From the NCBI GenBank assembly GCA_026996955.1, contig JALWJV010000243.1, forward strand, positions 1 through 14,605: a stretch of DNA of 14,605 bases, given 5' to 3'. Below the pieces are notes generated by a model. It had not been told where the DNA came from, searched no databases, and was given only the letters and a program-made list of their open reading frames with translations. The stretch comes from Deltaproteobacteria bacterium. GTDB taxonomy: Bacteria; Desulfobacterota; Dissulfuribacteria; Dissulfuribacterales; QOAL01. The position numbers and the translations under genes were made by a program. Positions 7,423 to 13,697 of this stretch are shown in pieces (within the stretch, counting starts at the first letter, position 1; the number at the start of each line of letters is the position of its first letter).

Positions 7423-7623
7423 TCAAGAACGAAGCATGTCGTAATACTTCCTGAACTCCTCGGTCTCCCTGTACAGAATATCCTGTGGTACAGACCTGTC
7501 CTCCGAAGCCTGTTTCGCCTGGCCTTTTGCTCCTGTGGCCAGAAAACCTGCCAGAACAGCAGAGCCTGCCACAAGCCCCTTGACAAAGGATCGCCGGCTC
7601 TCACCATGTTTATCATTCTGCAT
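7423..7623 (-). CDS. Formate dehydrogenase region Tat-signal small protein
   Basis: A 66-aa protein consisting mainly of a twin-arginine signal: ESRRSFVKG (residues 8-16), then a hydrophobic Ala/Gly/Leu stretch to about residue 33. A short polar tail follows, ending EEFRKYYDMLRS. It matches what is known as the 'formate dehydrogenase region TAT target' family (TIGR02811), found immediately upstream of fdhA in many bacteria and of unknown role. A strong AAGGAGG ribosome binding site precedes the ATG. It ends 33 bases before the fdhA start, so co-transcription is likely. A role in export or assembly of the complex is plausible but not shown. Confidence 0.88.
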   Translation of the reverse strand: MQNDKHGESRRSFVKGLVAGSAVLAGFLATGAKGQAKQASEDRSVPQDILYRETEEFRKYYDMLRS

Positions 7624-7669
7624 TTGAGGCCCTCCTTGGTGTTAATGGTTACATTGACACGAACTGTAT

Positions 7670-7683
7670 TTGATAACTATTAA
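7670..7683. promoter_or_regulatory. FNR/CRP-family-like site upstream of the Tat protein and fdhA
   Basis: TTGATAACTATTAA matches the FNR consensus TTGAT-N4-ATCAA with one mismatch. It lies in the 76-bp gap between the chaperone gene and the Tat-signal gene, inside a strongly A/T-rich stretch. A site here could serve an internal, anaerobically controlled promoter for the structural genes. No strong -10 box was found at the expected position, so this is tentative. Confidence 0.35.
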
Positions 7684-7699
7684 ATAATAATTAATTAAA

Positions 7700-8326
7700 T
7701 CATAGTACCGCAGGCTCAAAAGTCAATGAGCTTTCCATGAGCAGGCAGGCGTTCAGGAAATGGCAGCAGGCCCTGTAAAAATGAGCCTTTTCATTTGCTT
7801 CAAGCCCCTTTTCAATTGCCTTTCCAAGAGGCACCAGAAATTTTTTCAAAAACTCTGCCTGTCTTTCAACTGCCTCCTGGCCACCCTGTTTCTCCTCGGC
7901 TGCAATAAGCTGCTGATATATATCCAGCATTACCGGCAGGGAGTCCTCGGTTTCATTTACTCCCTCCCGCCTCTGAATACCCACATTCTTCAGAAACTCC
8001 CGAATTGCCACAAGGGTAGAACCAAAATTATGGCCATCCGTGTAAAAAGATAACGTGGTCTTGAGGCTGTGTTTGCTGAAGGGGTTTACAAAAAGCTCGT
8101 AATACTCCTCCTGAAGCTCCTTTAGCCCCCTTTCTGAAAGGCATTCTGAAAGCTCTTTTATGGCAGCATCCATTTCAGGCGAGACAGATTCTTTGGACAG
8201 TGAGTAAACAACTCCCCTCCAAAGGCCAAGCCTGTTGGCATCAGGCTCCTCATAAAAGAAGGATTTGAGCAGATCCATCAGGGATTTTCTGATCTTTATC
8301 AGCTGGAAATCGGGTTGACCGGTCAT
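7700..8326 (-). CDS. TorD/DmsD-family chaperone for formate dehydrogenase maturation
   Basis: A 208-aa, almost entirely helical soluble protein without a signal peptide. It shows the TorD-family YxxLF-x-NPF signature (EYYELFVNPF, residues 74-83) and the second conserved block EDSLPVMLDIYQQLI (127-141). Such proteins bind the Tat signal of a molybdoenzyme and hold it until the cofactor is inserted. The genes for two Tat substrates follow directly, so FdhA is the expected client. It starts nine bases after the stop of the upstream polyferredoxin gene, indicating tight translational coupling. The ribosome binding site is weak (GAGG). Confidence 0.88.
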   Translation of the reverse strand: MTGQPDFQLIKIRKSLMDLLKSFFYEEPDANRLGLWRGVVYSLSKESVSPEMDAAIKELSECLSERGLKELQEEYYELFVNPFSKHSLKTTLSFYTDGHNFGSTLVAIREFLKNVGIQRREGVNETEDSLPVMLDIYQQLIAAEEKQGGQEAVERQAEFLKKFLVPLGKAIEKGLEANEKAHFYRACCHFLNACLLMESSLTFEPAVL

Positions 8327-8335
8327 ATTGTTGCC

Positions 8336-10201
8336 TCATTTTATTACGTCATCAAAGAGCCTCTTTACCCTGCAATCTTCGCAGTATTCAAAAAGCTCCA
8401 CATCTAAATCGTCCCTGCCTGAAAGCAGGCCCTGGACCTTTTCAAGGCTCTTTCTTGTACCAAACACCTTGCCACACTCCCTGCATCTTGCAGGCTCTGC
8501 CTCTGCCAGGACAGTTGTTTCAAAAAAGCCTTTCTGGAGCACAAGGCCAGGCTCAAGCTTCAGCGCATCCTCCGGGCATACCCCGGCGCACAGCCCGCAT
8601 TGAACGCACAGGGCCGGGAGAAATTGCAACGCATACTGGCTTTCATCAGCCTGCAACGCCTGCTGGCGGCACTCATTAAGACAGGCAAGGCACTGGGTAC
8701 AGCGGGAAGTATCACACGCAATGCCACCAAAGGATACCGCAAGCTCAGGCTCAACCGTGCCTCTTCCCTCTCCATGCTCAAGAAGAAAGAGGAGGGTGCG
8801 GGCAAGCTCCCTGCGCCTGCCCATAAATGCCTGGGAAGGAAGGCTTTCAGAGACAAGGGGCTTCTGAGATTTAATAAAATCACACGCCTTGTTTAAAGGG
8901 GTTAGGCTCACGGCATCTGTCAGGCCAAAAAGTATCTCAAGCACACGGTTAGCCAGGCGAACCTGTCTGGTGGGAACTGTATCATCATTGTCATAATCCT
9001 GGAGCAGCACCACCCTGCCACACCCACGGGCAAAAAGGGCAAGAAAGTGCCATAAATTAAGGCCCATTATTGAGGGATATTCCATGAACAGGACATCTGT
9101 AAAGCGCTTGTTCCTGTTTCTCCACCAGAAAGAGTGAAGCGTTTCAGCCTCACCGATCACTATGGTTGTCCCGGGCCTGAGCCCAAGCTGTGCAACGTAT
9201 GATGCAAAGGCACGGTCATTAAAGCGCTCATCCTGCAGGGCACCTGTTGGACAAAGCCCTGTACAGTGCCCGCAGGCAGTGCATTTCATGTAGTCAATGA
9301 TCGGGGCTCCATCCCTGTATGAAATTGCCTGCTCACGGCAGGCGTGCCTGCAGAGTGTACAGCCCGGCGATTTTTCCCTTGTTCCATGCTGGCAAATTGC
9401 AGAATCAACGGATATCACCTCCTCCACCTCAATCCTGCATATTGAGGAGATAAGCTGGTCAAGATTCTCCTCCCGGTAAACAAGGGGAAGGCCTGTGGGG
9501 ATTTCCATGCCTGTATCAGACAGACACAACAGTGCTGCCACATCAAGCTCCAGTGTTTCCAGTGCATACAGGTCTATGGCACCATTGGGACAGGCTGAAA
9601 CACATGCGCCGCAGAGTGTGCATCTTTCAAAATCAATAAAGAGATTCCTGTCCAGGCACTCTTCAGGACATGTCGGCCCGCAAAAACCGCAATACGAACA
9701 CCTGTTCAGGTCAACTGGGCTTTTAATGGTGGCAGTGACAGTCAAACCTTGGCCCCTGCGTTCTATTTCCACCTTTGATGAATTTATGAATGATGGATGA
9801 TAGCCGCTGGTCAGAACAGGGGTTATCTCAAGAATACCTCCCCAGGTGTCAACAAAACGTGACAGCGCCCCGGCATCTGCTGAAAGAACAGCCACCCTGT
9901 TATCAGGCTCCAGGGTATAATTACGGAACACCACCTGGTCCTTCCAGAAAAATTCGGCCTTGGCAACATTAAGGAGCTCTTCAGAAGAAAACTCTCCCAG
10001 GTCTGCGTTAAGCTGCAGGGAAGGAGAAAGGGGAAACTGGTCATGGAGAAAGAGATCCGGGAAACCACCAGCCAGGCGGATTCCCGAAACTTCGGACAGC
10101 TCCTGAATAGGCTCGCCGGGTGAAATAGACGCCTCTACGGATTCAAGAGCAAAGCCGCCTTCTTTCCTGCGGCGAAGAATTTGGATGTTGAAATTTTTCA
10201 T
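8336..10201 (-). CDS. Multi-cluster 4Fe-4S protein (polyferredoxin) of the formate dehydrogenase operon
   Basis: A 621-aa cytoplasmic protein with no signal peptide or membrane helix. Four-Cys motifs occur at residues 168-178, 194-204, 281-288 (with C270), 307-317, 501-511 and 532-542, so about six 4Fe-4S clusters are possible. The C-terminus has two further CxxC pairs (573-576 and 607-610) that look like a zinc ribbon. Residues 1-160 and 340-490 have no motif I recognise. Large ferredoxins of this kind precede the TorD and Tat-protein genes in many fdh operons. The role may be electron transfer to or assembly of the enzyme, but it is not known from sequence. It is the first gene of the operon. 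No Shine-Dalgarno sequence is visible before ATG at 10201, so translation may be leaderless-like or weak. Confidence 0.88.
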   Translation of the reverse strand: MKNFNIQILRRRKEGGFALESVEASISPGEPIQELSEVSGIRLAGGFPDLFLHDQFPLSPSLQLNADLGEFSSEELLNVAKAEFFWKDQVVFRNYTLEPDNRVAVLSADAGALSRFVDTWGGILEITPVLTSGYHPSFINSSKVEIERRGQGLTVTATIKSPVDLNRCSYCGFCGPTCPEECLDRNLFIDFERCTLCGACVSACPNGAIDLYALETLELDVAALLCLSDTGMEIPTGLPLVYREENLDQLISSICRIEVEEVISVDSAICQHGTREKSPGCTLCRHACREQAISYRDGAPIIDYMKCTACGHCTGLCPTGALQDERFNDRAFASYVAQLGLRPGTTIVIGEAETLHSFWWRNRNKRFTDVLFMEYPSIMGLNLWHFLALFARGCGRVVLLQDYDNDDTVPTRQVRLANRVLEILFGLTDAVSLTPLNKACDFIKSQKPLVSESLPSQAFMGRRRELARTLLFLLEHGEGRGTVEPELAVSFGGIACDTSRCTQCLACLNECRQQALQADESQYALQFLPALCVQCGLCAGVCPEDALKLEPGLVLQKGFFETTVLAEAEPARCRECGKVFGTRKSLEKVQGLLSGRDDLDVELFEYCEDCRVKRLFDDVIK

Positions 10202-10304
10202 AATGGATTTTTGGTTTAATATTTTTATATAAAATTATTCACGAATTACCCAAAATATCATACATCCTATCATATTGCATGTCTTAACTTTAACACCTGT
10301 CCTA

Positions 10305-10332
10305 TTTATAGTACCCTCGTATGACAAGACAA
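10305..10332 (-). promoter_or_regulatory. Candidate sigma-70-type promoter for the formate dehydrogenase operon
   Basis: On the minus strand TTGTCT (10332-10327), 16 bases and TATAAA (10310-10305) form a plausible -35/-10 pair. The predicted start near 10298 gives a leader of about 95 A/T-rich bases before the polyferredoxin ATG. The -35 box lies eight bases from the end of repeat B. Confidence 0.45.
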
Positions 10333-10339
10333 GGTTTAT

Positions 10340-10546
10340 CCTGAATTGAGCGTTTCAAAAGTTTGAAGAAATAATTTCATACGATATTAAAAGAAGTTAC
10401 AGCTATCATACTCTTCAACTTTTGCAACCCTTCGGGATTGCCGGATTCACTGCATCTCCTTTGTCAGAGGAATTCCCATATAGCCGACTATTATGGGAAT
10501 TCCTCTTTCGCGGATCTGCAGCAAATCAGACAATCGCTCAATACAG
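10340..10546. repeat. Fold-back repeat, family B copy 1
   Basis: A 207-bp element bounded by inverted ends CCTGAATTGAGCG (10340-10352) and CGCTCAATACAG (10535-10546). It contains two hairpins. The left one pairs 10352-10369 with 10412-10428, with one bulge. The right one pairs 10436-10459 with 10512-10535 and, nested inside, GAGGAATTCCCATA with TATGGGAATTCCTC (10467-10480 and 10492-10505, perfect). A TTCG loop flanked by complementary bases lies at 10424-10441. A direct copy is at 12528-12735. It sits in the divergent region between the polyferredoxin gene and fdhD, ending 13 bases before the fdhD ribosome binding site. Confidence 0.85.
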
Positions 10547-10572
10547 TTTTATCAAGAATGGAGGCCAACTAC

Positions 10573-11343
10573 ATGACCATTCCAGTCAAGCTTGCGCTTG
10601 AGACTGTTGTTATGACCCCTGAGGGCAACAGGAGAAAAGATGAAGCCCTGGCAGTGGAAATACCCTACAAGGTTATGCTCAACGATAATGAAATAGGGGC
10701 CTCAATGGTTCTTCCCACGGGGCTTGAAGAGTTTGGCCCGGGCTTTCTTTTCGGCCAGGGATACATTGCCTCTCCAGGGCAGGTGGTTGAGGTCTGGGTC
10801 TGTCCTGAGGGAAAGATATCGGTCTATGCTGATGTCCCGGAAGACAGCGCCCCCAAGGAGGTGATAATCACCTCAGGGTGTGGCGGCACAGGGAAGATCT
10901 CCAAGGACATGCTTGAAGGTGCATTCAAACCCCTTGATGAAGCCACCATTACGTTTCCGGAGGTCAGGGAGTTTATACTGGAGGTGCTGAACAGGTCAAA
11001 ACTCGGCCAGGAGACCCACTGCATTCACGGGTGCGGCTTCTGGGCTGACGGGAAACTCAAGGCATTTTTTGAAGATGTGGGGAGGCACAACGCAGTGGAC
11101 AAGATAATAGGCGCAATACTGCTTGGGAGATTTTCCCCTGCCGGTACAATCTATACAACAGGGCGGCTCACATCTGACATGGTGCTTAAATGTGCAAGGA
11201 TCGGCATACCAATTGTCATGTCAAGGACTGCTCCGTCTTCCCTCGGGCTTGCAATTGCAAGAAAGGCAGGGGTTACACTTGCGGCCTATGCCCGCCCGGA
11301 CAGGCTGAATGTGTTTAACCGGCCGGACAGGATTGCAGGATAA
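10573..11343 (+). CDS. fdhD: FdhD, sulfurtransferase for formate dehydrogenase activation
   Basis: A 256-aa protein. The start at 10573 is chosen because GGAGG (10560-10564) stands eight bases before it. The upstream in-frame ATG at 10558 lacks a ribosome binding site, and still earlier starts would translate repeat B. Family features are TSGCGG (Cys103), ETHCIHGCGFWADGK and the signature EDVGRHNAVDKIIG (residues 167-180), then TTGRLTSDMVLKCARIGIPIVMSRTAPSS. FdhD receives sulfur from IscS and sulfurates the Mo/W-bis-PGD cofactor, which formate dehydrogenase activity requires. E. coli FdhD has a CxxC pair (Cys121/Cys124) at the loop that reads SGCGGT here, so only the first Cys is kept. It is divergent from the operon it serves. 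Confidence 0.93.
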   Translation: MTIPVKLALETVVMTPEGNRRKDEALAVEIPYKVMLNDNEIGASMVLPTGLEEFGPGFLFGQGYIASPGQVVEVWVCPEGKISVYADVPEDSAPKEVIITSGCGGTGKISKDMLEGAFKPLDEATITFPEVREFILEVLNRSKLGQETHCIHGCGFWADGKLKAFFEDVGRHNAVDKIIGAILLGRFSPAGTIYTTGRLTSDMVLKCARIGIPIVMSRTAPSSLGLAIARKAGVTLAAYARPDRLNVFNRPDRIAG

Positions 11344-11407
11344 ACATTATGGGGCTGCCTGCTTTTCCTGCAGCGTAACTGTGCAGCGTTTCAATGGTAA
11401 TGGAGGT

Positions 11408-11587
11408 TAGTGAATGGCCTTGTTTTTCCGTTCCGGTGAATAATTTCTTGTTTTTCTAAGGCTTGCTCCGCCAAAATCGCGAAACTCGCTCGTACCTCGC
11501 TCAGACAGACGCGATTTTTATGGCTGCGCTTCGCCAAGAAAAACTACGAAATTCTTCAGAGTCACTCCAAAACAAGACCATTCACTA
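11408..11587. repeat. Fold-back repeat, family A copy 2 (inverted relative to copy 1)
   Basis: A 180-bp element whose reverse complement matches 3707-3885 through the core. Its ends are TAGTGAATGGCCTTGTTTT (11408-11426) and the complementary AAAACAAGACCATTCACTA (11569-11587, one G-U-type difference). The outer TAGTGAAT differs from copy 1, but it pairs with its own partner. It starts 64 bases after the fdhD stop and ends about 25 bases before the promoter of the solute-binding protein gene. A short open frame over it is derived from the repeat and is not a gene. Confidence 0.85.
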
Positions 11588-11612
11588 CAATAACGGATAC
11601 CCTGCAGCATTC

Positions 11613-11641
11613 TTGACACTGTCTCATGTTATTCGCATAAT
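11613..11641 (+). promoter_or_regulatory. Sigma-70-type promoter for the solute-binding lipoprotein gene
   Basis: TTGACA (11613-11618), exactly 17 bases, then CATAAT (11636-11641) is near-consensus, with one mismatch in the -10 box. Predicted transcription begins near 11648, giving a leader of about 45 bases before the ATG. Confidence 0.7.
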
Positions 11642-11692
11642 GAAGCAAACAGCGATAACTCTATATCGTTCAAAATCAAAGGAAAAATCAAC

Positions 11693-12496
11693 ATGAAACA
11701 CAAAACAGGCATATCCATATCTGTATTATTTTTGATAATCCTTACTTTTTTAACAGCCTGCACCCCTCCAACCCCTCAGACCAAAACTGTTTCACAGCCG
11801 GCTCCCAAGGCCGACATAATCCGTATTGGCATGAGCGCAAGCTATCCGCCAATGACATTCGCACTGAATGGCAAGGTACAGGGCGTGGAGGCCGATTTTG
11901 CGCGTAAGCTCCCATCTGAGCTTGGCAAGGCAGTCAAGATAACCGTGATTCCCTGGGATCAGCTGATTGATTCCCTGATCACGAAAAAGATTGACATTAT
12001 CATGTCAGGCATGACCATTACCAAGCCCCGGCAGGTGCGCATTGCCTTCACAAGCCCCTATCTAACCACCGGACTTATGACAGCATTCAGGCTGGAGGAT
12101 GTAAAAAAATACCCTTCCATCACTGCGGTAAAGAAAAGCAATGCCTCAATTGGCGTGGTCAGAAATACCACAGCAGAGCGTTTCGTCAGGAAAAATTTCC
12201 CCTTTGCCTCCCGCATAGTTCTCCTGAACCTGCCCTATGAGGCTGTTGGTGAACTGCGCGGCAGGAACATAGACCTGTTTGTCCACGATGCCCCGTCAAT
12301 CATGTGGCTTGTATCAGAGAATGAGGCATACATCACCGGGCTGTGGCGACCGCTGAACACGGAACAGCTTGCCTGGGGAGTGAGAAAGGAAGATACGGAG
12401 CTTCGAAATCAGCTTAACAGTGTACTTGCCAAATGGAAAAAAGACGGAACACTTGATGCAATACTTGACAGGTGGCTTCCATTCAGGCCGAAATAA
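11693..12496 (+). CDS. Family-3 solute-binding lipoprotein (amino-acid ABC transporter type)
   Basis: A 267-aa protein with a lipoprotein signal: a hydrophobic segment and lipobox LTAC, lipidated Cys23, followed by a Pro/Thr-rich linker. The mature part follows the SBP family 3 (PBPb) plan: IRIGMSASYPPMTF, GVEADFARKL, VIPWDQLIDSLITKKIDIIMSGMTITKPRQVRIAFTSPYL, then ASIGVVRNTTAERF, and the end LNSVLAKWKKDGTLDAILDRWL. These proteins bind polar amino acids or similar small ligands in the periplasm. No permease or ATPase gene is adjacent, so it may be an orphan binding protein or serve a transporter elsewhere. AAGGA lies about ten bases before the start. It converges with the rhodanese gene, and repeat B copy 2 lies between them. 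Confidence 0.92.
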   Translation: MKHKTGISISVLFLIILTFLTACTPPTPQTKTVSQPAPKADIIRIGMSASYPPMTFALNGKVQGVEADFARKLPSELGKAVKITVIPWDQLIDSLITKKIDIIMSGMTITKPRQVRIAFTSPYLTTGLMTAFRLEDVKKYPSITAVKKSNASIGVVRNTTAERFVRKNFPFASRIVLLNLPYEAVGELRGRNIDLFVHDAPSIMWLVSENEAYITGLWRPLNTEQLAWGVRKEDTELRNQLNSVLAKWKKDGTLDAILDRWLPFRPK

Positions 12497-12527
12497 TTTG
12501 TGCACGTCATACCTTGAATATCCCAAA

Positions 12528-12735
12528 CCTGAATTGAGCGTTTCAAAATCTGGAAAATTGTTTTTTTAACGAAATTAAAAGGAGTTATGTTGATTATAGC
12601 TTTCCAGTTTTGAAACCCTTCGGGATTGCCGTATTTACTGCATCTCCTTTGTCAGAGGAATCCTCATATAGCCGACTATTATGGGAATTCCTCTTTCGCG
12701 GATCTGCAGCAAATCCGACAATCGCTCAATCCAGG
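12528..12735. repeat. Fold-back repeat, family B copy 2 (direct)
   Basis: A 208-bp direct copy of 10340-10546. Its ends are CCTGAATTGAGCG (12528-12540) and CGCTCAATCCAGG (12723-12735), complementary with one mismatch. The right half is nearly identical to copy 1. The left hairpin arms (12540-12556 with 12601-12616) have a different sequence from copy 1 but still pair, again with one bulge. It lies between the convergent solute-binding and rhodanese genes and could end transcription from both sides. Confidence 0.85.
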
Positions 12736-12764
12736 CCAAAATCACATTAGGGAACGAACTTTTT

Positions 12765-13682
12765 TTACCGGTATTCTTCATCAGCAGCAGGCAGGGCAGT
12801 AAGGGAACCCCATTCGTTCCAGCCTCCCTCATATATCCTTACATCCGGATAACCCAGGATATTTTTCAGAATCACGTAGGTATGCGCTGCCCTGTCCGAA
12901 GTGTGGCAATATGTATAGATAATCCTGTCTGGTGTAATGCCAGCCTCTGTAAATGCCTTTTGAATCTGTTCTGCATGCTTGAATGTCTGATCCGGGTTGT
13001 TGCACACCTTTATACTTTCCAAATTAACGGCTGTTGGAATATGGCCTCCACGAACAGTACGAATCCTGCTCCCGTCAAATTCCGCCAGGGGCCTGGTGTC
13101 ATGGACAAGAACTTTCCTGTCCTGTAGCTGCACACCATTACGGTACACATCTGACCAGGAAACCATCATGTCAGGATTGGCGCCAGTGGTAACATACGCT
13201 CCCCTTTTAACCGGACTGCACAAACTGTTGCTGACCTTGCCTCCAGCAGCCTTCCATGCGGGTAGTCCACCATCAAGCAGTTTGAGTTTATTGATATCGT
13301 GTCCATAAAGCTCCATAATAAAGAGAAACCTGCTGGCAAATAGTGAATACCTGTCGTCATAGGCAACAACAGTGGTACTGTTATCAATTCCCAGACGATT
13401 CATCAGGGCAAGGAACTGTGCTTTCTGAGGAAACTTGTTTGGCGGATAACGGGTTGGGTCTTCCAGATCAACGTGGTGCTGCACCTTCAGAGCCCCAGGG
13501 ATGTGTGCCTTTTCATAACTGTCAGGCCTGTTCTGGCAGTCAACAATGACGAGATTTCTATCCTTTCTGTGGATCCTGAGCCAGTCAACATCAACCAGTA
13601 TCCCTGCAACTGCGGGAATTGAAATAAGTGGGAGGATAATTAAAAGGGTTATCAGCAATACTCTTGCAGGTTTCATGCGCAT
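12765..13682 (-). CDS. Periplasmic tandem-domain rhodanese (thiosulfate/3-mercaptopyruvate sulfurtransferase family)
   Basis: A 305-aa protein with a Sec signal peptide (residues 1-27, ending AVAG) and two rhodanese domains. The N-terminal domain (about 30-150) keeps the fold (VDCQNRPDSYEKAHIPGA, KLLDGGLPAWKAAGG) but has Asp instead of Cys in its loop (VVAYDDRYSL), so it is inactive. The C-terminal domain (about 175-300) has the active loop CHTSDR with Cys259, and GGHIPTAVN and YEGGWNEWG. It would transfer sulfane sulfur from thiosulfate or a persulfide in the periplasm. Start: ATG at 13682 has AAGGA very close, while ATG at 13676 (MKPARVLL) has it about eight bases away and may be the true start. 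It is divergent from the CAP gene with almost no space between. Confidence 0.92.
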   Translation of the reverse strand: MRMKPARVLLITLLIILPLISIPAVAGILVDVDWLRIHRKDRNLVIVDCQNRPDSYEKAHIPGALKVQHHVDLEDPTRYPPNKFPQKAQFLALMNRLGIDNSTTVVAYDDRYSLFASRFLFIMELYGHDINKLKLLDGGLPAWKAAGGKVSNSLCSPVKRGAYVTTGANPDMMVSWSDVYRNGVQLQDRKVLVHDTRPLAEFDGSRIRTVRGGHIPTAVNLESIKVCNNPDQTFKHAEQIQKAFTEAGITPDRIIYTYCHTSDRAAHTYVILKNILGYPDVRIYEGGWNEWGSLTALPAADEEYR

Positions 13683-13697
13683 TTTCCTTTCCGGAAT

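Noticed and set aside
7654..7683. TTGACA with TATTAA 18 bases on as a plus-strand promoter
   Set aside because: It would read antisense into the chaperone gene, and the region is so A/T-rich that a chance match is likely.
10438..10572. Longer N-terminus of FdhD starting in repeat B
   Set aside because: The repeat is non-coding in its second copy, and GGAGG supports the start at 10573.
11344..11400. Terminator after fdhD (GCTGC/GCAGC hairpin)
   Set aside because: The stem is short and no T tract follows, so the evidence is too weak to annotate.
11463..11696. 77-codon open frame before the solute-binding gene
   Set aside because: Its first half is repeat A copy 2 and the rest is the promoter and leader of the next gene.
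3707..12735. Composite transposon or CRISPR-like array formed by the repeats
   Set aside because: There is no transposase or integrase gene, the repeats are few, long and dispersed, and there are no regular spacers.
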